Under the pieces are notes generated by a model. That model saw nothing but the letters and a program-made list of their open reading frames with translations, was not told where the DNA came from and did not search any database. This document shows, piece after piece, positions 20,265-30,077 of a DNA stretch of 64,000 bases; position 1 is the first letter of the stretch; each line of letters begins with the position of its first letter. Where the stretch lies: contig NZ_FOAF01000001.1 of assembly GCF_900109575.1 (NCBI RefSeq), positions 839,662 through 903,661 of the forward strand, read 5' to 3'. The stretch is from Olivibacter domesticus. Lineage in GTDB: Bacteria; Bacteroidota; Bacteroidia; Sphingobacteriales; Sphingobacteriaceae. The translations under genes were made by a program, and so were the position numbers.

Positions 20265-21593
20265 ATGAAAGCCTTTATAAATTTTACCATTGTAATCTGT
20301 TGTTTAAATTTACATGTCTTTGCCCAGAAAAAAGAGAAGAAGGAAAAACGTAGGATAAACATTGAACGGTCTCCCGAACAAGAACTGTCTTATTCTGATC
20401 GTGATTACTTGCCTTGTATAAAGAGCGTTCAATTCCATCCCAACGGGGAAGAACAAGCTATTCCGATTCTTTCATTAAATAGTGGTGACCAACTCTTCCT
20501 CTCTTTTGATGATTTAAGAGCCGATAACCGTACTTTTTATTATACCATTGAACACTGTACTTTTGATTGGAAAAGCAGCAATTTATCTACTTTAGAGTAT
20601 ATTGAAGGAGTAACCGAAGATCGTATCTTCGACTATAAGAGTTCGGTGAATACTTTACAAAGCTACACCCATTATCAGTTATCCTTTCCAAATGAGGGAA
20701 GTATGCTTCCTAAGCTCTCTGGGAATTATTTACTGAAGGTGTACGAAGATGCAGATAAATCGAGGTTAATCTTAACAAGGAAATTTTATGTTTATCGTCA
20801 AGAAGTCGGACTTGATATAAACATACTTCCATCCTTTGATGTTTCAAAGAGAAAACAAAATCAAAAACTCAATGTTGAGGTAAATTTAGAACAATTAAAC
20901 ATCAACAATCCGTATCAAGATATCAAGGTAGTGGTAAAACAAAACCGCAGAGATGATATGCAAGAGGTTTTATCAAAACCTATGTTTGTTAAGGAAAATC
21001 AGCTCATTTACAATAATAATAAGACCCTTGATTTTGATGGAGGAAATGAGTTTCATAATTTAGACATAAGGAGCTTTAGGCTTCTTTCGGGACAGATTCA
21101 AAATTCTATCAAAGATAGTTTAAGGACACTAATATTAATTCCTGATCAAGATTTATCAGCGGAGACCTATAGCTTCTCCTTTGATGAAGATGGAAAGTAT
21201 TTTATCAGAAATAATGATTTTGATGATAGTGAAATAGAAGGCGACTACGCCCGTATAGAATTCACATTGAAGACAGCCCCACCTTCCAAAGGTGAAAGAT
21301 TATTTATCGTAGGTTTGTTTAATAATTTCGAAACAAATAGTGAAAATGAAATGATCTATGATTTGGAGAAGAAAGCTTGGAAAGGTTTTCTTAAATTAAA
21401 ACAAGGATTATACCATTATACTTATAAATCTATAGATGAAAATGGAAAGGTGCTGGTGAATAAATATAATGGACATCATTTTGAAACGGGAAATACCTAT
21501 GATGTATTTACATACTATAGAAAACCAGCCACAAGGTGGGATGAATTAGTAGGATATGGAACAGTGAAGACCGCCAACAATGAGCGTCGGTAA
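20265..21593 (+). CDS. Type IX secretion Plug-like (DUF5103) protein
   Basis: 442 residues with a signal peptide (INFTIVICCLNLHVFAQ). The order of features (a short basic segment after cleavage, SDRDYLPCIKSVQFHPNGE, a beta-sandwich rich middle, and a C-terminal carbohydrate-binding-like fold with YDLEKKAWKGFLKLKQGLYHYTYK) matches DUF5103, known as the Plug protein that seals the periplasmic side of the SprA translocon in Flavobacterium. This is family knowledge; no other T9SS gene is in the window. An AGAATTTG near-consensus box lies just before the ATG. Confidence 0.8.
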   Translation: MKAFINFTIVICCLNLHVFAQKKEKKEKRRINIERSPEQELSYSDRDYLPCIKSVQFHPNGEEQAIPILSLNSGDQLFLSFDDLRADNRTFYYTIEHCTFDWKSSNLSTLEYIEGVTEDRIFDYKSSVNTLQSYTHYQLSFPNEGSMLPKLSGNYLLKVYEDADKSRLILTRKFYVYRQEVGLDINILPSFDVSKRKQNQKLNVEVNLEQLNINNPYQDIKVVVKQNRRDDMQEVLSKPMFVKENQLIYNNNKTLDFDGGNEFHNLDIRSFRLLSGQIQNSIKDSLRTLILIPDQDLSAETYSFSFDEDGKYFIRNNDFDDSEIEGDYARIEFTLKTAPPSKGERLFIVGLFNNFETNSENEMIYDLEKKAWKGFLKLKQGLYHYTYKSIDENGKVLVNKYNGHHFETGNTYDVFTYYRKPATRWDELVGYGTVKTANNERR

Positions 21594-21608
21594 TCATCAA
21601 TATTTCCT

Positions 21609-21616
21609 TATCTTTG
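21609..21616 (+). promoter_or_regulatory. -7 box TATCTTTG, probably giving a leaderless mRNA
   Basis: Exact TAnnTTTG, then CCGC and the ATG at 21621. The 4-nt gap equals those at queG and the RluD-type gene. The box lies only 16 nt after the preceding stop codon. Confidence 0.55.
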
Positions 21617-21620
21617 CCGC

Positions 21621-22142
21621 ATGAACAAAAAGTTTGCGAAGGAATCATTTACCATTATGAATGAGTTGGTGCTTCCAAATGACACGAATACACTTAATAA
21701 TTTAATGGGAGGCAGGTTACTTCACTGGATGGATATAGCTGCTGCAATATCTGCTCAGAAACACTGTAATCGAATTGTGGTAACTGCTTCGGTAGATAAT
21801 GTTTCCTTCAAGCATCCTGTAAAACTTGGTGATGTTATCAGTATTGAAGCACAGGTAACAAGAGCTTTCAACACTTCCGTTGAAGTAAAATTAGTAGTTT
21901 ATGCCCAAAATATCCCTTCTGGAAGCCGTGTTAAATCAAACGAAGCTTTTTATACGTTCGTAGCAATCGATCAGAACGCGAGAACGATCGTTGTACCTGA
22001 ATTGGTTCCGGAGACTGAACAAGAGAAAGAATTATATGTTGATGCATTAAGACGCAGACAACTGCGCCTTGTTTTAGCAGGCAAAATGAAACCCGAAGAG
22101 GCAACAGAATTATATAATTTCTTTAATCAAATAGGCGCTTAA
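21621..22142 (+). CDS. Acyl-CoA thioesterase, hotdog fold (YciA/BACH type)
   Basis: 173 residues. The LMGGRLLHWMDIAAAISAQKHC segment contains the hotdog helix with the catalytic Asp, and SVDNVSFKHPVKLGDVI is the conserved strand pair of YciA-like acyl-CoA hydrolases. The last 40 residues (YVDALRRRQLRLVLAGKMKPEEA) form an extra helical tail seen in longer Bacteroidota members. It hydrolyses acyl-CoAs in the cytoplasm; chain length is not predictable. Confidence 0.92.
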   Translation: MNKKFAKESFTIMNELVLPNDTNTLNNLMGGRLLHWMDIAAAISAQKHCNRIVVTASVDNVSFKHPVKLGDVISIEAQVTRAFNTSVEVKLVVYAQNIPSGSRVKSNEAFYTFVAIDQNARTIVVPELVPETEQEKELYVDALRRRQLRLVLAGKMKPEEATELYNFFNQIGA

Positions 22143-22143
22143 T

Positions 22144-22240
22144 TAGTTGTGGGTTGTGAGTTGTCAGTTGCGAGTTATTAGTAGCAAAACGTAAGTAGCA
22201 AGATTCAACTGTTTAACTATTCAACAATTTAACTAATAGC
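22144..22240. repeat. Degenerate GAGTTGTGAG and TTCAACAATTTAAC repeats
   Basis: GTTGTGGGTTGTGAGTTGTCAG followed by CAACTGTTTAACTATTCAACAATTTAAC. The two motif types are the same as those near 8219-8365 and 16990-17098, in the same pairing. Confidence 0.6.
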
Positions 22241-22252
22241 TAGGGCAAATCG

Positions 22253-22657
22253 CTAACTACCTAGTTCCACTATCCTATCAAATTCTTCGCGCGTTAAAGG
22301 CATTACAGATAAACGACCTTGCTTAACGAGGGCTACGTTCTGTAATTGCTTATCTGCCTTGATTACTTCGAGTGTAACGGGCTTAGCCAAAGTTTCCAAT
22401 GGCGCTAGATCAACAACAACCCATCTTTCGTCGTTCGTAGTTGGATCTTGATAAGATTCCTTAACAACTTTTGCTATCCCCACTACTTCTTTACCTTCGT
22501 TACTGTGATAAAAAAGTACCAAATCACCTTTTTTCATCGCTTGTAAATTGTTTCGAGCTTGATAATTTCTAACACCATCCCAGAAAGTCTCTTTTTCTTT
22601 CAAGAATTTTTCCCAACTATATTTAAATGGCTCCGATTTTACAAGGAAGTAGTTCAT
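22253..22657 (-). CDS. EVE-domain protein
   Basis: 134 residues, a single EVE (PUA-like) domain: MNYFLVKSEPFKYSWEKF start, then FWDGVRNYQARNNLQAMKKGD, then FYHSNEGKEVVGIAKV. The aromatic cage residues typical of EVE domains (Trp in WDGVRN, Tyr, Phe) are present. The family reads modified bases in DNA or RNA, probably 5-methylcytosine-like or modified tRNA bases. No restriction or modification gene is adjacent, so it looks like the housekeeping type rather than a defence fusion. Confidence 0.92.
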   Translation of the reverse strand: MNYFLVKSEPFKYSWEKFLKEKETFWDGVRNYQARNNLQAMKKGDLVLFYHSNEGKEVVGIAKVVKESYQDPTTNDERWVVVDLAPLETLAKPVTLEVIKADKQLQNVALVKQGRLSVMPLTREEFDRIVELGS

Positions 22658-22795
22658 AGCTTATACGAATATTAATTGGGCGAAGTTAATAAATTTTGCA
22701 ATACCATTGCTCTCGAATAATTTCTTATACACATATGTAATAATGATAGATAACTTAAATAGCGTCTGTAGATCAGAAGTTACTATTACCGAAAA

Positions 22796-22837
22796 CTAAT
22801 AAAAAAGGGCGGGAAATTTCCCGCCCTTTTTTATTAG
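22796..22837. terminator. Perfect 21-bp palindromic terminator
   Basis: CTAATAAAAAAGGGCGGGAAA and its exact reverse complement with no spacer (42 nt in all). It lies just after the SlyD-like gene stop on the minus strand and before the EVE gene; the outer A/T tracts make it work in both directions. Confidence 0.85.
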
Positions 22838-22855
22838 TTAAATTTATTTTTGTTC

Positions 22856-23353
22856 TTAGTGGCCTTCGTGACCATCTACGCCATGTGCATGGCCGTGAGA
22901 TAATTCATCAGCAGTTGCTTCCCGAACATTAAGTATTTCGATATCAAAATGTAAATTTTGACCAGCCATCGGATGATTTAAATCTACAACGACCGCTTCT
23001 GGGCTTACCTCTACTACCCGTGCTCTGAATTGATTTCCTTGGTTATCTTGTAACGGAAGAACTTCGCCTATTGGAGGAATGCCCGACTCTTTGAACATAT
23101 CTGCAGGGAGCTGGGTGACTGCATTTTCATCTTTTTCGCCATAGGCATCAGCAGCTACCAGTTCAAAATCTATTGTATCACCCTGCTTTAACCCATTTAT
23201 GTTTTCCTCAAACTTTGGCAGCATCATACCTACTCCATATAAAAAAACTAGCGGGTTAGCTTGGTCTGCTTCTTCAACAAACTCTCTTTCTCCATTGCTA
23301 ATGGTGTGCAATTTGTACGTTAGCGCTACTACGCTATTTGGTGTAATTGTCAT
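22856..23353 (-). CDS. FKBP-type peptidyl-prolyl isomerase, SlyD-like
   Basis: 165 residues. FKBP half-domains flank an insert-in-flap: VVALTYKLHTISNGE start, EENINGLKQGDTIDFELVAADAYGEKDE, and the IF domain VLPLQDNQGNQFRARVVEVS; LNHPMAGQNLHFDIEILNVREA closes the FKBP fold. The C-terminus is a short His-rich tail (HGHAHGVDGHEGH), as in metal-binding SlyD. It assists folding and may carry nickel. The upstream gene ends 10 bases before its start on the same strand, so they may be co-transcribed. Confidence 0.94.
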   Translation of the reverse strand: MTITPNSVVALTYKLHTISNGEREFVEEADQANPLVFLYGVGMMLPKFEENINGLKQGDTIDFELVAADAYGEKDENAVTQLPADMFKESGIPPIGEVLPLQDNQGNQFRARVVEVSPEAVVVDLNHPMAGQNLHFDIEILNVREATADELSHGHAHGVDGHEGH

Positions 23354-23363
23354 CTATCTAAAT

Positions 23364-25394
23364 TTATGGAACCTTATTTTTGGTTTCCTGTTCAAAAATT
23401 AATTTTTTAAAATGCTCTAAATTATCAACTGGCAAACTACAGGTATTGTTTTTACAAACATAAATTAAATCATTCCCTGTTATTCTACCGCTTAATAATG
23501 GTAAATTCTCCATTTTTCCTCCCAATAGTACCTTGTTAGGAAGATAATACTGATCGATTGTTTTTCTCAACAAACTACTATTTTCACCAGTTATAGCTAT
23601 CTCATAAAAACCGTATACTTCCTCAAGCAAACGGATACTCCAATTGGAATAGGCAGAGCCATAGCTTTTAATCTGTGGAAAAACATTGGCCAGTATTTGG
23701 GCCGAAACGTGTATGTAACTAGGTTTATCAAAAAGTAAGCCTAATTTATGTAATTGATGTATCATGACAGAGTTTGAAGCAGGAATTACGTTATCCATAA
23801 TTTCAAATTTCCGTGTAATAAAAGATGCTACTTCTTTTGAAGTATAGTAAAATGCTGCCGCTTTATCGTCGTAAAAATTATTTAACACATAATCAGCTAA
23901 ATTTATTGCCTTATCTAGCCATTTTTTTTCAAAAGTTACTTCGTAGAGGCTTATAAAAGCTTCTATTGTAAATGCATAGTCGTCCAGAAAAGCTTCAATG
24001 GGTTCTAAATGGCTGTTTGGTTGATGAAGTAACACTCCATTTGGAGAAAAAAGGTTTTCTTCAATAAAGATTGCATTTTTTTGTGCTATAGTAAGATAAG
24101 TTTGATCTCCGAAAACACGATAAGCATCTACAAATGCTTTTAACATCATGGCATTCCAAGCCGTTAAAATTTTATTATCTAATCCTGGTCGAACTCTTCT
24201 TGAGCGATAGCTCAATAATTTACCTTTTATTTCTTCTAGATATTTTTCCCATTCTTTGGCATCAAATCCCGCTTTTTCTGCCAATTTGTCTGCATCGATT
24301 GCTGTTTTTAAAATATTAGTACCCTCCTCTTCCCAGTTTCCACTGGAAGTCAGTGAAAAATAGTTGATAAATAACGCTGCATCCTCCTGAAGCACTTCTT
24401 TTATTTCCTCAATTTGAAAAGTATAAAATTTTCCTTCCACCCCTTCGCTATCGGCATCTAAAGCGCAGTAAAAAGCGCCGTCTACCGATGTCATTTCTCG
24501 AGAAACCCATTCCAATGTTCCCAGAACGACTCGTTTATATACAGGATCCGCTTTGTGGTTATATGCTTCGGCATACAAACTTACCAATTGGGCATTATCA
24601 TAAAGCATCTTTTCAAAATGTGGCACATGCCAATACGCGTCAACAGCGTATCGAGCGAAACCTCCGCCAATATGGTCATAAATTCCTCCCGAAGCCATAC
24701 TTTTTAGCGTAAAGTGGGTATGATCTAAAATAGCTTGGTCTTTTGCAAGGTGGCCATAACGCAAAAAGAACAACCAGTTATTAGGTAAGGGAAACTTTGG
24801 TGATCGTTGATAGCCGCCTAATTTTTTATCGAACGTATTTTGCCAGGGCTTTACTATGTCTAATAAATCTTGTTTGGTATAGACGTCCGGTATGCGACTA
24901 ATTGGAAATTTTTCACTTTCTTTTATCCCATGTGTTAATTTTTCAGCATAAGTTAACGCTACATTAGGTTCGTTTTTCCACAGCGCCTGAATTTGATTTA
25001 ACACATTGACCCAATCATTAGGTCTAAAATAAGTGCCACCATAAATTGGTCTGCCATCCGGTAAGCAAATACAGTTTAACGGCCATCCCCCACTATTTGT
25101 CATGAGCTGAACCGCTGTCATATATATCTGGTCTATATCGGGCCTTTCCTCCCTATCAACTTTAATAGAAATGAAATGATGGTTCATGACCTGCGCAACC
25201 TCCTCGTTTTCAAAACTTTCTCGTTCCATTACATGACACCAATGGCAGGCAGAATAACCAATACTTACGATGATCAGTTTATTTTCTTCTTTTGCTTTCG
25301 CCAACGCTTCGCCGCTCCAAGGGTACCACAGAACGGGATTATTTTGATGCTGTTTTAAATAGGGTGATGTTTCGTGCTGTAAATGATTAGCCAT
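23364..25394 (-). CDS. Thioredoxin-fold DUF255 protein (YyaL/SPATA20 family)
   Basis: 676 residues. The N-terminal thioredoxin-like DUF255 domain has [21 protein letters not shown] with the CHWC pair near residues 50-53, [11 protein letters not shown] and [20 protein letters not shown]. The rest is an alpha/alpha toroid of glycosidase-like type with [15 protein letters not shown] and [15 protein letters not shown]. Close relatives are annotated as epimerase-like or cellobiose 2-epimerase-like, but the biochemical role is not established. It is followed by the SlyD-like gene after 10 bases. Confidence 0.9.
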   Translation of the reverse strand: MANHLQHETSPYLKQHQNNPVLWYPWSGEALAKAKEENKLIIVSIGYSACHWCHVMERESFENEEVAQVMNHHFISIKVDREERPDIDQIYMTAVQLMTNSGGWPLNCICLPDGRPIYGGTYFRPNDWVNVLNQIQALWKNEPNVALTYAEKLTHGIKESEKFPISRIPDVYTKQDLLDIVKPWQNTFDKKLGGYQRSPKFPLPNNWLFFLRYGHLAKDQAILDHTHFTLKSMASGGIYDHIGGGFARYAVDAYWHVPHFEKMLYDNAQLVSLYAEAYNHKADPVYKRVVLGTLEWVSREMTSVDGAFYCALDADSEGVEGKFYTFQIEEIKEVLQEDAALFINYFSLTSSGNWEEEGTNILKTAIDADKLAEKAGFDAKEWEKYLEEIKGKLLSYRSRRVRPGLDNKILTAWNAMMLKAFVDAYRVFGDQTYLTIAQKNAIFIEENLFSPNGVLLHQPNSHLEPIEAFLDDYAFTIEAFISLYEVTFEKKWLDKAINLADYVLNNFYDDKAAAFYYTSKEVASFITRKFEIMDNVIPASNSVMIHQLHKLGLLFDKPSYIHVSAQILANVFPQIKSYGSAYSNWSIRLLEEVYGFYEIAITGENSSLLRKTIDQYYLPNKVLLGGKMENLPLLSGRITGNDLIYVCKNNTCSLPVDNLEHFKKLIFEQETKNKVP

Positions 25395-25435
25395 AACTTT
25401 GTAAAGGTACAGTTTTAATATTAAAGCCGTAAAAG

Positions 25436-25475
25436 AGTTGTGAGTTGTGAGCTTTGAGTTGCGAGAGCTATTCCA
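25436..25475. repeat. Degenerate GAGTTGTGAG-type intergenic repeat
   Basis: AGAGTTGTGAGTTGTGAGCTTTGAGTTGCGAG, two to four imperfect heptamer-like units. Same family as at 6828, 8219, 17058 and 22144. Confidence 0.6.
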
Positions 25476-25512
25476 CTATTTTTTATTTAATATTTAATTT
25501 ATATTTTCATCC

Positions 25513-26610
25513 ATGCTTATTACTCACATTGAAATTTTTAGATTTAGCATAAAGATGGAACCATTTGCCATTGCTACTGGCATCATGGACTATGCTCAAA
25601 ACACGCTTGTTAGGGTACATACAGATGCTGGGCTTGCAGGATATGGCGAATGTTCTGCTTTTCCAATGATTGTTGGAGAAACTCAAAACACCTGTTTAAT
25701 CTTAGCACAGGATTTTGCTAAACTTTGGAAAGGTAAAAATGCCTTAGATCTAGCGGCAAGAATGAGTGAACTAGATGCTTTTATCGCTGGAAATACAACA
25801 ATAAAAAGTGCTTTTGACATGGCCCTCTACGACTTAGCTGCTAAAAATGAAAACAAGCCTCTTTATGAGTATCTTCAGGGTGAAATAAGGGCCATTGAAA
25901 CAGACATCACAGTAGGTATTGATACTGCAGATACAATGGCCAATAAAGCATTAGCATTTAAAAAAAATGGAGCATCAATACTAAAAGTAAAGTTAGGAAA
26001 AGCCCCCCAAGAAGATATTGGGCGAATAAAAAAAATTCGTGACGTGATTGGTTTAGATATACCCATTAGAATTGACGCTAACCAAGGTTGGGATTACGAT
26101 GGTGCTGTAACCGTTTTACAAGCGTTGGCTGACATGAATATTCAATTCTGTGAACAACCTATGCGCACGTATAACGACTATCTTTTGCCATCCTTAAGAG
26201 AAAAAATTTCCATAAACATTATGGCCGATGAAAGTTGCTATAGCCACTTCGACGCCCAGCGTTTGATTAGCGGTAATGCTTGCGATTCCATTAATATAAA
26301 ACTAGCTAAGTCTGGTGGTATAAGGGAGGCGCTGAAAATACATGAAGTGGCTTTTCGTAATAATATTCCCTGCATGATTGGAGGAATGTTAGAAAGCAGG
26401 CTAGCCCTGTCGGCTAACGTTCATTTTGCTTATGCTTGTAAAGGGATTAAATATTTTGATATGGATACCTGTATGATTGGACATGTGGAAGATCCTATTC
26501 AGGGCGGAGTAATTTTTAATGGGTATCATATAAGTTTAACAGATGCTGTTGGGATAGGTGCAGAAGTAGAAGAAACTTTTTTAAAGAATTGTGAATGCTG
26601 GGTTGTTTAA
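25513..26610 (+). CDS. Enolase-superfamily dipeptide (L-Ala-D/L-Glu type) epimerase
   Basis: 365 residues. Enolase-superfamily residues are in order: KxK catalytic lysine in ILKVKLGK near 156-160, metal ligands in RIDANQGW, CEQP and MADES, and the second lysine in NIKLAKSGGI. This spacing is that of the L-Ala-D/L-Glu epimerase branch, which racemises the second residue of dipeptides from peptidoglycan recycling; many relatives have other dipeptide specificities, so the substrate is open. A strong terminator follows 3 nt after the stop. Confidence 0.88.
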   Translation: MLITHIEIFRFSIKMEPFAIATGIMDYAQNTLVRVHTDAGLAGYGECSAFPMIVGETQNTCLILAQDFAKLWKGKNALDLAARMSELDAFIAGNTTIKSAFDMALYDLAAKNENKPLYEYLQGEIRAIETDITVGIDTADTMANKALAFKKNGASILKVKLGKAPQEDIGRIKKIRDVIGLDIPIRIDANQGWDYDGAVTVLQALADMNIQFCEQPMRTYNDYLLPSLREKISINIMADESCYSHFDAQRLISGNACDSINIKLAKSGGIREALKIHEVAFRNNIPCMIGGMLESRLALSANVHFAYACKGIKYFDMDTCMIGHVEDPIQGGVIFNGYHISLTDAVGIGAEVEETFLKNCECWVV

Positions 26611-26612
26611 AT

Positions 26613-26653
26613 CTTCCTCTCAATAACATTTTATTTATGTTATTGAGAGGAAG
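26613..26653. terminator. 16-bp perfect hairpin between convergent genes
   Basis: CTTCCTCTCAATAACA and its exact reverse complement with a 9-nt AT loop, starting 3 nt after the epimerase stop. There is no long T-run, so it may protect mRNA ends as well as stop transcription. Confidence 0.65.
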
Positions 26654-26683
26654 AAGTGTAGATGAGCTGTTCGGTGACTAATT

Positions 26684-27118
26684 CTAGTCAAACACAATGG
26701 TTTGTTCACCCGACATTTTATTAATGTGGCACTCACAGCGGCCTCCAGAGACAACCATCTCCGTTGTTTTGAGCTTATTTGTGGTTGGATGTGTAGCGCT
26801 TATTAGCAAGGTATCGCCTTCGATATTGAGGGCACTTTTGTCGCCATCGTTAGCAACCAAATAATATGGGTTCTCTGGCTGAGGGCTTTCTGAGGCGGCA
26901 CTTGGCAATTCTTTATTACTTCCTTTGATTTTTACGGAAAAATTCTTGACAAGTAAGGTATCACCGGTATTATCTTTAAAAATTACCCCCACCGTCCGGA
27001 ATTCCATTGTACAGGCTTTTGGTGGGCAGTCTGCCTCTGTTGTTTCATTCTTTTTCTTTGTTGCACAAGCCGCTGCCAACAAAGATGCTGATAGGCATAA
27101 CATAAGTAGTTTAGTCAT
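26684..27118 (-). CDS. Hypothetical lipoprotein
   Basis: 144 residues. Signal peptide with lipobox LLAAAC, so lipid-anchored. The mature part begins with a lysine-rich stretch, has CPPKACTMEF and a closing CECHINKMSGEQTIVFD with four conserved-looking cysteines, and a beta-rich middle. I do not recognise the family. The upstream region contains a 20-nt motif (27209-27228) shared with the yceI upstream region. Confidence 0.75.
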   Translation of the reverse strand: MTKLLMLCLSASLLAAACATKKKNETTEADCPPKACTMEFRTVGVIFKDNTGDTLLVKNFSVKIKGSNKELPSAASESPQPENPYYLVANDGDKSALNIEGDTLLISATHPTTNKLKTTEMVVSGGRCECHINKMSGEQTIVFD

Positions 27119-27439
27119 ATTCGTTTATTTAAATTATTATCATTAGCACTTTATGTACTAGCGATTTGTTTTTAAAATTTCCTTACAATTAATATAATAA
27201 CATTAAATATATGAAACCATCATGATTTATTCAAACATACAGTGAAATGAACTAAGCGTAGCGCTCTCGTGAACGCCGTTGAAAAACATACAAAAAATGA
27301 AAAATTAATCTGATAGCTTCATCACTAGTATTATGCAGGGGATTCATCTCGTGAAATCCAACTTAGCATTGACATTTTTACAAAAAAATGCTCCCCAATC
27401 ATGGTTCAATTAGTAAATTGCGCAAAATCATTTAATAGC
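27119..27439. other. Divergent intergenic region, about 320 nt
   Basis: Between the lipoprotein gene and the aminopeptidase gene. It holds the 20-nt motif at 27209-27228 and is otherwise AT-rich. No clear TAnnTTTG box was found for either gene. Confidence 0.4.
27209..27228. promoter_or_regulatory. 20-nt motif shared with the yceI upstream region
   Basis: ATATGAAACCATCATGATTT here equals the reverse complement of 49044-49063 over all 20 bases. Both copies lie 40-90 nt upstream of minus-strand genes for envelope proteins. It contains the half-palindrome ATCATGAT. A shared regulator site is a guess. Confidence 0.35.
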
Positions 27440-29221
27440 ATGACATATTCTGAAAAACTAGCTGCCATACGGAGTTTGATGGAAGAGCAGCAGATTGACG
27501 CTTATATTATTCCCTCTGCAGATCCGCATATTAGTGAATACTTGCCTGATAGATATAAATGTATAGCTTATGCTTCTGGTTTTACCGGATCTGCGGGGAC
27601 GCTGGTAATCACTCAAGATTTTGCCGGACTGTGGACAGATTCCCGTTATTTTGTTCAAGCAAATGAACAATTAGCTAACAGCGGCTTTGAATTGGTTAAG
27701 TTAAAAAATCAAGGGGTCGCAGAGTATATTGATTGGTTGCAAGAAAAATTAGTGCGAGGGAATAAAGTTGCTTTTGACGGGAAGTTAGCTTCTGTCAGTA
27801 TCGCTAAACAATTGATAGATGAACTTCAACCTTCAAAAATTTTAATAGATGGGACAATAGATTTGATTGAAAGCATTTGGCAAGACCGGCCCATATTGCC
27901 AACAGAAAGTGCTTATTTATTAGAGGAAAGTATTGTTGGCGAAAATACAACTAGTAAACTAACGCGCTTAAGGAAATATCTTGAAAAGATTAAGGTCAAT
28001 TATCACTTAATATCTTCCTTGGATGATATCGCATGGCTTTTTAATATAAGAGGTAGTGATGTGAAATGTAATCCCGTTGTATTAAGTTTTGCTTTACTAA
28101 CACCTGAAAGTACTATTTTATTTATAGATCAAAATAAACTTAGTGAACAATATAAAACATTGCTGCGCGAGCAAGGTGTAGAATTGCTGGATTACCATGG
28201 CTTGGAAAAGACATTGGACAATCTGCCTGCAAATGAAAGTACGATTTTACTTGATCCGAAGCGGACATGTTATGCCATTTATAGCCAAATTCCCCAATAC
28301 GTTAAAATTGTAGAACAATTAAATCCTACGACTAAATTTAAGTCGTTAAAAAATGCTATTGAGGCTGAACATGTGCGTCAAACCATGATTAAAGACGGTA
28401 TAGCGCTGACAAGATTTTTCAAATGGCTTGAAGAGAATGTGGTGGCCGGAGCCTTAACTGAAATAAATATTGCCGAAAAGCTATTGTCGTTTAGGCAGGA
28501 ACAGGTGGGCTTTGTAAACGAAAGCTTCGATACAATAGCAGGATATAAAGAACATGGCGCCCTACCCCATTACAAGGCTACAGAAGGAAGCAATGCCACC
28601 TTACAACCTAATGGTTTGTTGTTGATTGATTCTGGTGGGCAATATCAAACGGGAACGACAGATATAACGCGTGTTGTATCGTTGGGAGACCTTAGTGATG
28701 CGGAGAAAGTAGATTATACATTGGTTTTGAAGGGAATGATTGAAGGAAGCACAACCGTTTATCCTAAAAATATCAGGGGTTATCAGATTGATGCCATAAC
28801 AAGAAGACCTTTATGGGAACGCTTGCGTAACTATGGGCATGGAACTGGTCACGGTGTTGGTTTTTTCTTGAATGTACACGAAGGACCGCAGGTTTTTAAT
28901 GCTTCTAATGTGGACATCACAATTGAAGAAGGTATGATTACCTCAATTGAACCCGGGCTTTACAGAGAGGGACGTTATGGTATACGAATAGAAAACTTAG
29001 TGTTAAGTGTACTCGACCAGGAAACCGAATTTGGTGAATTTATGGCGTTTGAAACGCTTACTTTATGTTATATAGACACCAATTTGGTTGACAAATCATT
29101 GTTGGATCAAAAACATATTGATTGGTTAAATCAATACAACAATATGGTTTATGAGCGTTTGTCAGTTCACTTAGATGGGGATGAAAAACAGTGGTTATCT
29201 AATAAAACTAAGGTGATTTAG
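27440..29221 (+). CDS. Xaa-Pro aminopeptidase (M24B)
   Basis: 593 residues from the ATG at 27440 (MTYSEKLAAIRSLMEE); a start at 27401 would add 13 residues. Two creatinase-like N-terminal domains (about 1-300) precede the pita-bread catalytic domain. Metal ligands: LIDSGGQYQTGTTDITR, GHGTGHGVG, and SIEPGLYREGRYGIRIENL. The length of about 590 and the C-terminal extra segment fit the aminopeptidase P1-type form. It removes N-terminal residues next to proline. No signal peptide, so cytoplasmic. Confidence 0.93.
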   Translation: MTYSEKLAAIRSLMEEQQIDAYIIPSADPHISEYLPDRYKCIAYASGFTGSAGTLVITQDFAGLWTDSRYFVQANEQLANSGFELVKLKNQGVAEYIDWLQEKLVRGNKVAFDGKLASVSIAKQLIDELQPSKILIDGTIDLIESIWQDRPILPTESAYLLEESIVGENTTSKLTRLRKYLEKIKVNYHLISSLDDIAWLFNIRGSDVKCNPVVLSFALLTPESTILFIDQNKLSEQYKTLLREQGVELLDYHGLEKTLDNLPANESTILLDPKRTCYAIYSQIPQYVKIVEQLNPTTKFKSLKNAIEAEHVRQTMIKDGIALTRFFKWLEENVVAGALTEINIAEKLLSFRQEQVGFVNESFDTIAGYKEHGALPHYKATEGSNATLQPNGLLLIDSGGQYQTGTTDITRVVSLGDLSDAEKVDYTLVLKGMIEGSTTVYPKNIRGYQIDAITRRPLWERLRNYGHGTGHGVGFFLNVHEGPQVFNASNVDITIEEGMITSIEPGLYREGRYGIRIENLVLSVLDQETEFGEFMAFETLTLCYIDTNLVDKSLLDQKHIDWLNQYNNMVYERLSVHLDGDEKQWLSNKTKVI

Positions 29222-29258
29222 TTGGATATAATAGAAAGAAGAAATTTAACACAATAAA

Positions 29259-30062
29259 ATGCCACACATAGCACCCTCTAAGCAGGATAGCCCTGCAACA
29301 GCGTTCGAAAGATTATTGAATATTCTGAATACCTTACGCCTGGAATGTCCTTGGGATAGAAAACAAACAATGGAGAGCTTACGCCATCTAACGATCGAAG
29401 AAACCTATGAGCTCGCCGATGCTATTCTTGATAAAGATCTAAATGAAGTAAAAAAGGAACTGGGTGATATTATGATGCACTTGGTTTTTTATGCACGAAT
29501 TGCAGAAGAAAATGATGATTTTACTATTGTTGATGTACTGAATAGTGTATGTGATAAATTAATAAGCAGACATCCTCATATTTATGGAGATGTAGAGGTG
29601 GCGAATGAAGAGGATGTAAAACGTAATTGGGAACAGTTAAAATTAAAAGAAGGCAATAAATCAGTATTAGCAGGCGTACCTGGGAGTTTACCAGCTTTAG
29701 TAAAAGCTTACAGAATCCAAGATAAAGCCAGAGGGGTAGGTTTTGACTGGGAAGATAAATCTCAGGTATGGGAAAAAGTAGAAGAAGAGCTACGGGAATT
29801 TAAAGAGGAGTTAAACATTTCGGAAAATAAACCGATAGACAAGGAGAAGGCAGAAAACGAGTTTGGCGACCTACTTTTCTCTCTAATAAATTATGCACGA
29901 TTCTTAGATATTAATCCAGAAAACGCTTTGGAAAAAACTAACAAAAAATTCATTCATCGTTTTACACATTTAGAGAATCGTGCCAAAGAGTTAGGAAAGA
30001 ATCTTCATGACATGACATTAGAAGAAATGGATGTCTATTGGAATGAAGCCAAAGGTGTTTAA
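29259..30062 (+). CDS. mazG: Nucleoside triphosphate pyrophosphohydrolase
   Basis: 267 residues with two MazG domains. The first has CPWDRKQTMESLRHLTIEETYEL with the EExxE metal site near 46-50 and ELGDIMMHLVFYARIA; the second has VEEELREFKEEL and EFGDLLFSLINYARF. MazG hydrolyses NTPs to NMPs and cleans damaged nucleotides. It follows the aminopeptidase by 37 bases on the same strand. Confidence 0.95.
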   Translation: MPHIAPSKQDSPATAFERLLNILNTLRLECPWDRKQTMESLRHLTIEETYELADAILDKDLNEVKKELGDIMMHLVFYARIAEENDDFTIVDVLNSVCDKLISRHPHIYGDVEVANEEDVKRNWEQLKLKEGNKSVLAGVPGSLPALVKAYRIQDKARGVGFDWEDKSQVWEKVEEELREFKEELNISENKPIDKEKAENEFGDLLFSLINYARFLDINPENALEKTNKKFIHRFTHLENRAKELGKNLHDMTLEEMDVYWNEAKGV

Positions 30063-30077
30063 CCACCTATGTAATAA